The position numbers were made by a program, and so were the translations under genes. 64,000 bases of DNA. It comes from Lingula anatina. Lineage: Eukaryota; Brachiopoda; Lingulata; Lingulida; Lingulidae. The stretch is from contig NW_019773703.1 in NCBI RefSeq assembly GCF_001039355.2, forward strand, positions 413,555 through 477,554, given 5' to 3'. Below the pieces are notes generated by a model, which made no database searches, was not told where the DNA came from, and saw only the letters and a program-made list of their open reading frames with translations. Numbering within the stretch: position 1 is the stretch's first letter; every line of letters starts with the position of its first letter. Of the stretch, positions 1-12,221 are shown one piece after another.

Positions 1-2
1 TT

Positions 3-122
3 AAACTCGTGGTGAAGAAAGCATGGCGGCTGAAGGCGATCGAAGGAAAAAAGCTCTTCTGTTCTATTATCTTTGAAAACAGAGACGAAAAAGGAATAAT
101 TTGGCCTGTAGAGCAGCAATGA
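3..122 (+). CDS. possible 3' end of an unidentified gene (partial)
   Basis: The frame starting at base 3 is open from the window edge to a TGA at 120-122 and encodes about 39 residues ending in KGIIWPVEQQ. The composition (charged and hydrophobic residues alternating) looks protein-like, and the stretch is less AT-rich than what follows. It is followed by an AT-rich stretch with AATAAA at 1406-1411 and 1471-1476, which could be its 3' untranslated region. I recognise no domain. An alternative reading is the ATG at 24-26 (AAGCATGG context) with a 17-codon ORF, which would make this a 5' leader instead. The short length and window truncation keep confidence low. Confidence 0.3.
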   Translation, partial: KLVVKKAWRLKAIEGKKLFCSIIFENRDEKGIIWPVEQQ

Positions 123-2333
123 ATCGACTATCTACGGAGATAATATCACCAGAGATATTCACGGAAATATTAATGTTCGGAGCTGAGATTTAATTACTGT
201 ACCCCGCAGGGACGACGTGTGGGGAAGCGTGTGAGAGGCGGAGAGACTATTAAAAGATTAGGTGGTTTTTCTTTCATGTACGTCCGCCATTTTTAGGTCA
301 CCGGCTTTGTAAAGCCTGGCTTAATTCGTTGAGAATGCGCTCTTAGAGTCCCTCCATCGAAACTGTCACTCCATGGAAACTACAAGAAATAGCTGTCCTG
401 TCCTCTACCTCCAACTCTAACAATGATGGGGACCTACCCCGTAGAGATAATTTTTTACTCTTTCAATTAAATGTAATGCCATTGCAAGATTTAAAGTTAT
501 TTGGCAGAACAGATATTATAGTTATGTCATAAATAAGTCAACATATATCATATTTAAAAGTCAGACACATGGCCATTTTACATTTTCTTATACCCTCGGT
601 ACTTTTGCCATGTCAGTATTAGAAAGTTATATTTTTCTATGGTTCTTGAAGGCAATGAAACATTTTTTTCCTTTTGTCATTGGTTGTTTTTCTCATCATT
701 ATTCACCAATTCTCTATTTATAAAAAGTGTAGAGTTCTCTAGTCTCATGTTAAAATGTACAAGCTTTATGCATGCTTTTTACTTACATTTGAAGACAAGG
801 AAAATATCCAATATGAAGTAGTATCCTCTGCATACGTGTAGTTATTGTAAACTTGTATATTGTAAATATAATTGACATTTTCCAGTCACATAAATTGAAT
901 TGCCACTTTCTCAGTGTTAGTAATGTTTACATTTGCATGAATAGTTGTATTAATTTTTTTTAGTTATTGGAGAAAATATGTAAAAGAAATTAAAAATGTT
1001 TTTATATGGACAAAATTGTTTTGTACCTGACAAAGTTTTCATAAAAAGAGTTGTTTTTCAAGGTTTGTACAACAGTACTGTGTATGATATTTTCAGGAAC
1101 AATGTATGATATTTTCAGCAGTGAATTATATTTCAACAATTCATCAAAACCATGTGAAGTTATGCAAAAATATGATCTGGTGCTTACAGAACACTGTAAA
1201 TATATTGCACATTTTCAGGGACTTTATGTTATGCTACAGAAAAAAAACTTGAAAAATTTGATCTTTTTTCCAATCTATCTGTCAACAGTTTTGTGGTGAT
1301 CAATATCAAATTTGCAAAATGCTCTTTATTTATTTTTTTTATTTTGAGTGTGCTTTTGTCTTCCTTGACTTGCATATTGTCTGAAAAGAGAGTACAATGT
1401 AGCAAAATAAATTGGTTACTATAAACAGGGAATCCCACTGTATGCTGATCACACACATGTAGATGCAAAAAATAAATGATTATTTAAATAGTTCACTGCC
1501 CACGGCTGTGTTATCTTTAATGTGCTTGTTTTCATTTGTAATGGTCGCATTCATTAAGATTTAAAAAATCTAATCTTTAAGCCATTGACCTATACTTGTT
1601 TAAGTATGCCCCAGTCCTATTTGTAATGACTAAATATCCTTCAAAGCTTCTATTCTTTCCCAGTTCACACCTTGAAAATGATAAAGCCCCTGAAATAAAA
1701 GTTTATCTGAAGCATACTCTATGAATATGTACCTATAGCACCATGAATGCATCTTTAGCATCTCCAGTTGATCAACATACTACTGGTAATGTCGATATTT
1801 CTTTTTAGCTTAGTGAAAATTTAAATAAATCATGAAGGGTCTTTGAGGAAAGTATATAATCTTTAATTATGAACTGTATCCACCCCCCCCACCCCCCACG
1901 CGACTTCAAACCCAATCTCTAAAAGATCTATAAAAATTATCAAAATAACCCTCCCAATTTTGAATGTGTCAAAGGGACACGGTTACCTTCCCCTTTTCTA
2001 TTCTTGTGAGCCTGAAGACAATGTGGATTTTGTAGTAGTCTAGGTTTCATTGTTCCTCCCTTTAGTGTCTCTTTATTAAAGTTCTGCAGTCATGTGACAA
2101 TTTATAATTCATTGATTGGTTCTTTAAAACCTAGACTGTGGTACGAAAGGAAAAATTACCGCCAAGTTATGCGTACCGTCACGTATTTAACTGAATGATA
2201 TAGTTTTTGTTTCATTTTTTATCTATAATTGAATTTTTTAACTTAATTGAAATGAAGTTTGTATAAAAACATCAACTGTTATGCTGAACGACGAGATGTT
2301 TAAGTATTAAATCTTTTTTTACAACAATCGGAA
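123..2333. other. 3' UTR/intergenic stretch before the SENP gene
   Basis: AT-rich DNA with no ORF that looks like a gene. It holds two AATAAA signals (1406-1411, 1471-1476) usable by a + strand gene ending at 122, a short imperfect direct repeat (about 22 bp, 1079-1121) and a C-rich tract at 1882-1900. The bases just before 2419 should contain the SENP promoter and leader. A 6-codon upstream ORF (2357-2377) lies in that leader. Confidence 0.5.
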
Positions 2334-2440
2334 ATGGGTCTGTGCGATTTGGCATCATGGCGAAGACGGTTCAGTAAGACAACACCACCACAACCTCTTG
2401 ATTTTATAAAAATATGCCATGAATTCGTCATTATTAAATG
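2334..2440 (+). promoter_or_regulatory. 5' leader and start region of the SENP gene, with upstream ATGs
   Basis: The first coding exon gives only seven codons and one base (ATG at 2419) before a GTAAGA donor at 2441. Upstream there is an ATG at 2334 opening an out-of-frame ORF that overlaps the start, and a complete short uORF at 2357-2377. The 2419 start is preferred because it alone joins in phase to the next exon and gives the SENP6-like N terminus (LLNALKKAD). Whether the transcript includes the uORFs depends on the unseen start site. Confidence 0.35.
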
Positions 2441-5400
2441 GTAAGATAATCAAGGTTGTTTGTCAAATCCATGTTTAAGATTTAAGTAGCCCGATTTTGG
2501 AGGTAACATCAAAGAAACTCATGTTTTAAGTCTTATTATCTGCAAGTGTAGCTTTGTCGGTGAATATAGGCTTCAATAATGTTTGACACAATCAGAAGAA
2601 ATGTAGATCTAAGAGTGGTTAGATGTTAACCTTTGGTGTTTGAACGTCAGAAGGTTTTATCTTGTAAAAATAATTTGAATGTAGGTGTGATTTGTGAACA
2701 TGCGCAACGTCATCAAATAATTAATGAAGTGCGATCTATACTTGTCAGATAATGCATATTAAGTATTCCCACGATTTATGAAAATTTCTAACAGTTATTT
2801 AGATTGCGTAGTGTTTGCATGGCAGGTTTATACTGATAAGCATATTTTATAAGTGTGACAGTTTTGATATTTGACAACAAATATTGTTTGAACATGAAGC
2901 ATTTGTATTTGAAAAACCCTATTTTATTACAGCATTGAAAAAAGCTGATGCCCAACCAGAGTCAGGATGGAAGCATGCTAGTTTGTTTTCTTCAACCTCA
3001 CCAAGTAGTAGCAGTTGTAGTGAGCAACAACTATCTGAAGATCCTCTCAGCTGGGTGACAAAACAAACCGGATCTTCACAAAGCAGTGAAATAATCAGTG
3101 CTTCCCAGTCGAAGTCTGAATCAGAATCTGAGTAGGCAACAAACACTTGTTTTCATTAATTAATCAAGCATTCTCAGGGGATTATTTTTGTGTTCTTTAT
3201 AGATTCATGAATGAGTTTCATGTATGAAATCATTTGTTAACATCCCTATTGCATCTCTTGCTAAGTGAAGGCTTGTGAGGGAATACAGGTGGTTAAATTT
3301 GCAGTCCATAAGGTTACTATACACAGACAGGCCTGTAGCTGGAAATTTCAAAAGGGGTGTTCTGTTTTGGAAAAGTGCACCTTTTACCATGAACCCTACG
3401 TGTACCTAGATAAAATTTTACCCAGAAGGGACCTTTTCCCAGCAAAAAAGGTTGATTCGTTCAAACCCTATGACCCCCCCTCCCCAAAGCTATACAGGCC
3501 TGACAGACCTGTATAACTACAGATAATCATGTATTGATTTCATTTATTATGTCTGTTATTTGTTAGTGTTCTATTATGATAAGCATATGTATATTCCTGA
3601 TGTGTCTAAGATTTTAATTTTCTTTTTGATAGTGAGGTTCTTTTGATAGAAAGTTCTCCTGAGGCTGAAAAAGCTAGAATTAACAGCAGTGAAGGCACAG
3701 TCGTCCAACAGCATAGAATGCAGGTAATCAATCCAGTGACAATATTTGTTATTGTTATTGACAAAATTTATTGCTATTTAAAGACATTGTACAGGATTAC
3801 TGCATGAATATCAGAATGTAAATTTAAAGCGAGTTTCCAACATTTGCTCATGAATATTTTTCACAATGCTTCTCATGTTGATGGTCTCTTTTTCTTTTTT
3901 ATTGGGGGGGGGGGGGGGTAAGTAAATTTCATTCTTTGTTCTTACGTATGAGTACATTTCATTCTTATTTCTGATGAATAGGAACATAATTCTGCTCACA
4001 TTGGAAGAGTACCAAACACATATGACCAAGGTGCATCTGGGGCATCACCATTAGGTTCTCCAAGTCCTCAGAAAATGATTCCAAGAAGTCTCACTCTGGT
4101 AACACATGGAGGCTCTCCTGGTACTCCTAGGTCACAGATAGTAAGGACTGTGCCCATTCAGGTAGTAACAACCCTGGGGACAGGTGCCCCAGTGAGGCAA
4201 CCAGCCCAGTCTTTATCACCAGGAACCCATGGTGGAAGTGGAAACAGACCAGGTATTCTACGCCAGGTAATACATCAAGGTCAAACAACACAGCAAAATT
4301 TTGTCAATACAGTACAACAGTCCCTTCCAACAGGAATACAAGCTGCGTCACCCGAAAAAAATATTCAAGTTCTTGTTTATTCAACAACTAATCAACCTCC
4401 GGCCCAAAAATACCAAAAGAAAATAGGCAAGCATGGGGAAGTGCAGTTTTTACGAATGTCTGCCCAGGGACCAAAAGAGGGCAGTAAACCACTTGTGAAA
4501 CAAGGGTTGCAGCAAAAAATTTCTGCCTCAGCTGCAGCAAAGGTACATTTGTCTCAAAATCAAGGACGTCCTATCTTTCCAAACTGCAGCAAAAATCAAA
4601 ACGCTATGAATTCCCAGATGTTACATCAGGATTTCCAACCCAAGATTGTAGAAGTCTCCAGCTCTCATATACCCCTTGGTACCCCACACCAAGCCAGTCA
4701 GAATATCTCCGCAGCTAATAATGTCCAGACAACTGTTATAGGTTCCAGTACCACTTCACCTACCAAAGCATTGATTAACAACAAGAGCCCAGTGAAGCTG
4801 GTGTTTTTAGGCCCAGAGTCCAAGAATCCAGATGCTCTTGCTCATATGGTCTCCCATATCAGCACTGTTGCAGGGAAGCCAGTTTCGGTACAAACCAACC
4901 TGGTTGGAAATGGTGGTGTTGACAGCAATACAATGGTGATTGAAAAGAATGCCCTGTGTTTTATTGATAACAAGTTAATGCAGTGGGATGGCACAAAGCT
5001 GGTGGAAGTAGGTAGGTGCAAGTAATTTATGTATTTATTGAAATATGTTTTTTATAGTCAAAGTGGATAATAATAATTACAGACCAGGGATTTTACATGC
5101 TAGATTTGGTCAACGTAACCTACACAGTATAATATATTCAGATAATTGTGTGTTAAAATATGAATGTGTTGTTTTATGTTTGCAAAATGTGGTAAGTATG
5201 GAATGAGACATTATCAGACCAGAAAACTAGTCAATAAAAAAGGATGGACAAGGTTGCATAAAAGCTTTTTCTAAAAAAAAGAGAAAAAAAAACATTACGC
5301 TTTGTGCATGTTTTTCTAGTACAAAAGCTCTATTCAAAATTAATGTTATTTGACCGAAGTAGGTAGTGAATTGATGTTTATATCATATTTCAGGTGTTTT

Positions 5401-7938
5401 ACCTGGTCAAGTAAAGGGAGGTGGAGGGGGCAAAAACTCACCGGGACAAGTGTGGAATGGAAGGGTGTTTAAACATGTTAATGTGGAAGATCTGGCAAGG
5501 TAAATTATTGATGTATTCCTGATTTTAATGAAATGAACATTGGATTTTGTATTTTGAAGAGGTTGCATATGGTTTGTTTTCTTACATTTTCAATCCTCTG
5601 TACATCTGTGTAGTATTGATGTCAGAAATTGAAGATCAGTTGCTTTTTGTAAAAAAATTTTTGTCATTTGTTCTGTATCATGCATCTTTTCAAACATAAA
5701 CATATTGATTTACTTGCTTGTGATTAAATATACTTGTTAGGAAACCAATCCATGCAGCCAGCACTGCAGTTACCCAGAACAGCACGGTGAACAGCTCGTC
5801 AGGTCAGTCAGTTGTCACTATGACCCCAGTCCAGCCAAAGAAGCCATCTAGAAAAAGACCAGTTCCTCCAGATGATGGGGTAAGAGAACATATTTATAAA
5901 AGATCAGATTCAGGCTAAAGTGAGATGTAATTTTTATGTCATCATTTGAAAAGTGTACTGTGAGAAACACATATTATAGGTATATGCATACAGTGTCCTG
6001 TGCATAATTTAATGTAAATTAGAGTTAACAACATATAATAACGGGATCCCCGACTTATGTCACAAAAGTTTGGGAATTATCAGTGTTTGCATCATGTGTT
6101 ATTTACAGCTGTTTATGCTTTATTTTAATTGCAGGGAGATTATTATATAGCTTGTAGCAAGTGTGGTCAGCTGAGCAAAGATTATTTGAACTGTGATGAT
6201 TGTGGCCGACCTCTACCAGAGACTGTGAAGTGGTATAAAGCGTCAGAGGAATCAAAGTCCAAAAATGTCAAACTTTCAAAACCTATAGACCAGAAAACAT
6301 TCTACAAGTCAAAATTAAGTGTACATAGCTCGTTGTATAAAGATATGACTTTTGAGGAAGATAATCCACTGGGAAAGACAACCAGAAGTCCCTCCGTGCA
6401 AGGGAATCGGGGAGGGAAGACTGGCCAGATTAGAGGACGTGGTCGGGGAAAAGGAAGGGGAAGAGTACCCCTTAAATTTTTAGAACCAGGTACTGACATA
6501 TGATAACCCCAAACTTAGTAGTTAAAAACCATTATTTGTCACCAAAAATGATTTTCTTTGATCTAATAATTTTTTAAACATTACGTTATTTCTTTAGTTG
6601 AGCATATGGAACAGTTTCATTGGCTACTGAATACCTTCAGTGTACATCAAAACTGCTGTGTACATTTGTCATTTAAAATTTTTAAAAAAATCTGTTATCT
6701 TTTTCAGAGACTGTCACAATCTCATCCTCTGAGGATGAAGAGAGTCATAGTACCAGCAACAGCATCAGCAACAGTTCTCGGTCTACTCCTGAGAGTAATA
6801 AAGAGCTTGAAGTTGCACCTAAGAAACCTTTGACAAGAAGGGAGAAGATGGAAGGACCAGTAAGTAAAGCCTTTCAGAACACACTTTATTTAAGTAATAT
6901 ATATTCCGGTGAATTGCTTTAAGTAATAAATTTGTATGTTTAACTTAGCTTTAATTCTCAGCTTTAATATGATTTCTCCAAATGTATACTTTTTGATTGA
7001 AGTGTACTTTTAAGACATTTATTATTGGCTTTATCGTAATAATTTAGTCTACCATTAAGTTGTTCTACATCTTATAGAGTTCAGTAAAATCTCCAAATAT
7101 CTGTGTTGTAGGATGGGAAACCAGCAGGAGGTGGCCAACCAGAGTTCATAGAGGGGGTTCATTATGTACGTGTGGCCCAGCCACAGGCTCCCCCACCTGC
7201 TACCACTAATGTCCAAGAGGAAGAGGATCTCCCCATTCAGAGACTGGTGCTAGAGGCCAAGAGGGTCATGCTTGGTTCCTTGCCTGGGATACCATTTGAA
7301 CCTATCATTTTATCTCCAGAAGTTATACGAATGAAAATAGAGTGTAGGTTTTCTTCAAGTTTGTTTTATTGAGGAGTGCTTTCTATCAAAAAATCATTTC
7401 TGCTTTTAGGTTAAAATAGCTCTGTTATAGATAACATGTGATTCAAAATACCCTGTGTGTCAATGATTAATAGTATATTCATTTTAAATGGAAATTATAA
7501 TTATGGTGTACAGTATTTGTACCAGGTTAGGTACATGTACATTATCTGTCATTGAAACTGAACTTTAAATCATATTTCTGTGGCTTACAGGTCAGGATGA
7601 TTCTGTCAACATATCATTGTATCCCAATGATATTGTGAAGTGCAAGGGTCACTTTGGCCAGAAGATGGCAGTGCTGTTCCTGTACACAACCCCAGGGTGT
7701 GGTGCCAGAGTCCGGTCCCTCTGTCATATGAACCAAGCTACAGACCCCTGCTATGACCCTGGCAGTATACGTATGTATATTCTGGGTATTTTGCACCAAT
7801 AACTAGTGTACAGCAGAAAAAAGGCACTTGTTTGGTCAATCTAAGATAAAATTAAAAAAAAAAGAAGTGTGTTTTTATTGATTATTATACTGTGTATTAT
7901 CTCTAGATTCTTCAGCAGTGATATGGTGCTTTGATGTT

Positions 7939-7973
<35 letters not shown>

Positions 7974-10900
7974 TGTCCTGAACAAATGTGTAATCAATAC
8001 AAAAATCACGTGGGTTTTGTCTAATTAATTAATGATATCTCATGTTTTACTTTCAGAACAAAATCGAAAGTGTATCACTATCATTTTCCCACATCCGCAG
8101 CCAAAGGCACAGGAGAAGAAGATAGAAAAGATCTTTGAAATGATTCAAGAGAAGCAAGGTGAAGAGCAGAACTCCGAGGAAAAAACAAAACTTTATTCAC
8201 ATGTCACTGACAAAGAGACACTGGAGATCATGACAGATATTAATACTAAACAAAATCAGCAGTTGGAGCGGTCTCGACAGGACAAAGCGGCTGATGAAGA
8301 TCAGCAGATGGGAGAGGTAGAAGACATGGAGATGCCTCATGTTTACAGGTTTACTGGGCCCATTGTCAAGTAAGTAATGAGAAGTTTTAATATATCCCCT
8401 TACTTTATGTTGCCAAAAAATATGATAGAAATTTTCAAACAAAAGGCTATAAATGAATGTGTTTGATTATTCTGAAATATCTTTGACCTTCACATGTAAT
8501 GTTGTTTATCATGAACTTGTTTGGTGATATCACACACCATGAAATCTTTATTAGGTAATTGAATTATGTGGTATTCTTAAAACAAGATTATTTATTTATT
8601 TATGTTAAAAAATCTGTTACTTTTTTCAGAGATAATAATATTATATAAAATATATATATTTTCTCCAGACTATTGGTATGGCCGCCTCCCCCAGCCATAG
8701 GTGGTATAACTGTCACCAATGAAGATCTGTTTTGTCTGAATGATGGGGAGTTCCTAAATGATGTCATCATTGACTTTTATTTGAAGTATGTACAGTTCTG
8801 TAATGATTTTAACTTAAAGGGACATTTTGTGTCATCTGTTTACATGTATATGTTATCAACTTAAAGAGTCATGGTTGGTAAATCATGGACATTTTTCCAC
8901 ACCAAAATCCTCTGTATGTCCCTTTCAAATTTTTTAAGGTTTTAGTGAGAATTTTCTGCTGCTTTATTCATCTCAAAATGTGTGATATTTTAAGTTTAAT
9001 TTTATTAAATGAATGGCACTAGCTTTATCAAATTGGCATTTTTCAGGTACCTATATGTGACTATGCTCAGCGAACAAGACAGACAACGCACGCACATTTT
9101 CAGCTCATTCTTCTACAGAAGATTGGTACAGAAGAATATATCCAGGTACTCCACTTCAGAAACACAGAATATGAGGTAGGTTACTAATTCAATTTGTTTA
9201 GTAACTTTTTTGTTCTTTGTATTTATTTCCATTTTATTTCCTTTATGAAGCCATAAAGTCAGGTATCTTATTCCTTGGAAGAAACATTAAGTTACTGAGA
9301 CCTTACTTATTTTTCTCTTTAAATTATATTTGTTTATATCATTGGTTTGTTAGAATTGATCATCAGATTGTATGAATTTTTCTGGCTTTTTTTTACTGCA
9401 AATAAACTGTGACAAACTATTTCAGTACATCAGAGAAGAGGCACAACAGAGTGAAAACTTGGACTAAGAATGTTGACATTTTTGACAAAGACTTTATTAT
9501 TGTCCCCATCAATGAAAGGTTAGTATATTGCTTGTATTCACTACAATTTTTTCTCAGTAATTTTTATACCCACACCTGTAACCAGTAACTATATGTCCAT
9601 CAAGCTGTTGCCATGGAAACTGTAATTCACCCTTGTTTTCTTTGTTCCTTATGACTGAGGGATATTAATAAATATCAGTGACAGTTCTTTTATCTGTTCT
9701 TTTTATTCTGATTAACAAGAAACAAGGGTGGGGGAGGGTGATATTAATTGTTTACACCAAGTGCTATGTCATTATACCGGAAGCTCAGTTAAGCAGAATC
9801 ATCTTTTCATCATGACTTTTTTTGGCATTTTTTACAGTGCCCATTGGTTTCTTGCCATCATTTGTTTTCCTGGCATTGATAGACCAGAGACATACGAATA
9901 TACTAAAACTTTTAAAGTAGAGGAACCGTTCATGAGATTGCTAAAAGACCACAAAACAAAAAGTATATTAACCATTGACAAAAACAAGCTGAAAGAGAAG
10001 AACAAACAAGAGCTGTCCACAAATGTTGCTGTCAAAGTGGCAACCCAGGGTAAAGTGACTGTGGTGAGACTGAAACAGACAGATAAAGATGACAAGTCCA
10101 AAAAGACATTGACAGTAACTCCTCCAGAGGAGCTGGATGATATGAGACTACAGGAGAAAGCGGAGAATGACTTGCTGGCAGCACACACACTGATCACTCT
10201 GGCTCAAGGTGATGAATCTATAGCCAAGGTAACATATACCTCCTATGATGTTTTCCATTACTCTGTTTAAATGTCAGGTTCGATGTGGTCATTGCACTTT
10301 TAAAGTATTATTGATTGTGATTTTAAGAATGTTTAGATGAGGGAAAACAAATAGGTTTGTTAGTGGAAGCAAATAATAATAATTGAATTGAAGGCTTTAA
10401 GTTTGAACTTAATTATTGAAGTAAATTTTATAATTTAATTTTAATTTGTTTATTTCAGGAGACTGAAAGTCAGTCTTCATCTAACTGCAGTAGTCAGGAA
10501 AGCAAGGAAGAACCCATGGATTGTGATGAAGCTGTATGTTTAGTAAAATTTTGTATTAGAATAACTTTATTTAATCTTATTATAGAATGTAAAATTTGAA
10601 GGTATTGTTAGCTTTGATTCACCTATAATAATGTCATTTTTTGCCGTTATGCTAAAATAATGAGCTCATTTTTATATTAAGATAACAAATAAAAATTAAG
10701 CCTTTGTTCTTACGTTTCAGGACACCCCAAGTACCCCCAATAAAGAGGAGAAGATGGAGGTGGAGGGTGGCAGTAAGGAAATGGTGGATTCCCAGTCATC
10801 GGTGGAGACACCTGAAACAACCCAGAAAGTGAAAGAGGAAGAAAAAACTTCTGCCAAACCTAACAAGACACTAACACTGCAACAAACTGTGCAGGGAATT

Positions 10901-12102
10901 AAGAAGCAGTGAGTTTTGATGAAGCAAATTTCTCGGAGGTTTTCATGTTTTTAACATGTGTTAAATTTTCATCAGAGCAGTACCCTTTTAAATATCTGTC
11001 TTATGAAACATTCATTTTAACTGAGATTATTATTTTTTTTTTGTATATTTTGAAATATGATTTGAGTACTTTGTTCTCCTTATAATGGTGTACTTAATAA
11101 CATTTCAGATTTTGTCACAACTTTAATTTTTTCAGACCCTGTATCCTAATTTTTGACTCACTCCCTGGGCCATCGAGATCAGGAGTAGTTCGCACGTTAA
11201 GGGAGTAAGTATGTTTGTTTCTTTTGCCAACATGAAAGTTATATTTCTAGAGCTTTGTCAATGATTATTGAAGCCAAACCATAAAAATGTGGAAAATGTT
11301 GCAGTAATTAAACTTTGTATCGAACCTTTTGTGCAGACAAAAAGATTGGAAGAGAAGTTTTTGTTGGTACTTGTGTAGGTATTTACAAGTAGAGTGGAAC
11401 AAGAAGAAACAGACCAAGAAAGTGTTTGACAAGGATACCATAAAAGGTGCTAATCCCAAGGCTCCACAGCAGAACAATTACAGTGATTGTGGGGTGTATG
11501 TGCTGCAATATGTGGAGAGTTTCTTCCAGGTAAGGTGACCAGGTTAAAGTTATGGAAAGAGAGAAATTGTTTATGCCAGAGAGTTGACACTTGGTTGCAT
11601 CATCCAGCAATGTGAACCCAGTGTAATTTGCTTAAGTTTCAGGCATGACCCAATCAACGAATATTGCCAAGTTATATACTTAAGATTCCCACAAGGATGG
11701 AGTACCCAAACATTTTGTTTAATCGGACTTGAACTTGGCTATTGTAAGAGGCTATTATGAATTATCATATTGTTTTTTGAATGGTTGCAGTGGGTTTGTG
11801 TCATGCCCTGCAGTTGGGTCTTGTTAGGGTTTGTCGGTAAATATTTAGCAGTCAGGTGCAAAAGTATTTTGGTATTCATGTGACAACTTATTTTGTTGCA
11901 GAATCCAATCAAGGACTTCAACATCCCAATCAAAGAGCTGGAAAACTGGTTCACAGTTGAACTGGTCAGCAAAAAGAGGGAAGAACTGAAAAACTTAATT
12001 TTAATACTGCAAAAAGAGCAGGATGAAAAGCCTGTCAAGGTCAAAGAGGAAAAAGAAGAAGAAAAACCTGAAACATCTGCCCAGTCAACATCTGAGACAT
12101 GA
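2419..12102 (+). CDS. SENP6/7-like: SENP6/SENP7-like sentrin/SUMO-specific protease
   Basis: Cysteine protease of the ULP/SENP6-7 branch, which trims poly-SUMO chains, mainly in the nucleus. Exons: 2419-2440, 2933-3131, 3633-3723, 3982-5011, 5394-5499, 5741-5879, 6135-6489, 6708-6859, 7112-7343, 7591-7770, 8057-8369, 8669-8785, 9047-9175, 9426-9518, 9838-10228, 10459-10533, 10721-10908, 11136-11204, 11379-11529, 11902-12102. All introns are GT-AG and phases agree, giving 1410 aa. Catalytic half 1 begins about residue 935 ([34 protein letters not shown]) and has His1055 in SAHWFLA. Half 2 has Asp1278 ([13 protein letters not shown]), Gln1325 and Cys1331 ([16 protein letters not shown]). The halves are separated by about 195 charged residues, as in human SENP6/7. 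Upstream lie SIM-like motifs (V76-LLIESS; T649[10 protein letters not shown]), a zinc ribbon C536xxC..C549xxC552 and an RG-rich run. The N terminus resembles SENP6, which supports the start. It is longer than human SENP6 (about 1110 aa). I cannot separate SENP6 from SENP7 orthology. Confidence 0.93.
3327..3503. repeat. short element with palindromic ends in SENP intron 2
   Basis: Near-matching inverted ends (ACAGGCCTGTAGCT at 3327-3340; AGCTATACAGGCCTG at 3488-3502) bound about 175 bp that contain a chance ORF on the + strand. This could be a small non-autonomous transposon, but CAGGCCTG is itself palindromic, so the match may be partly fortuitous. Confidence 0.25.
3904..3918 (+). repeat. G homopolymer (15 G)
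   Basis: Uninterrupted G run inside SENP intron 3, a likely length-variable tract and a possible quadruplex former. Confidence 0.9.
7939..7973 (+). repeat. (ATC)n microsatellite
   Basis: About eleven and a half ATC units within a SENP intron, uninterrupted. Confidence 0.95.
8815..8928. mobile_element. 114-bp MITE-like element in a SENP intron
   Basis: TTAAAGGGACAT at 8815-8826 is matched in inverted orientation by ATGTCCCTTTCAA at 8916-8928. AAAGGGACA-type termini on about 100-bp AT-rich units are common among short non-autonomous repeats of invertebrates. There is no coding capacity. Family unknown. Confidence 0.4.
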
Positions 12103-12215
12103 CAGCTGTGGTCATCTCTGGTGCAAAGTATTTGTGAAAAGATGTGACACTGTGAACTTAATATTATCTTAATATAGTAAAGTTGTGTAAATTTTATTTG
12201 TGTAACAAGTATACC

Positions 12216-12221
12216 AATAAA
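12216..12221 (+). terminator. polyadenylation signal of the SENP gene
   Basis: AATAAA 114 bases after the SENP stop codon, the first such hexamer downstream of the TGA and therefore the probable end-formation signal. Confidence 0.65.

Noticed and set aside
7614-7802. Opposing ORFs on both strands in SENP
   Set aside because: The + frame is exon 7591-7770. The - ORF is its shadow.
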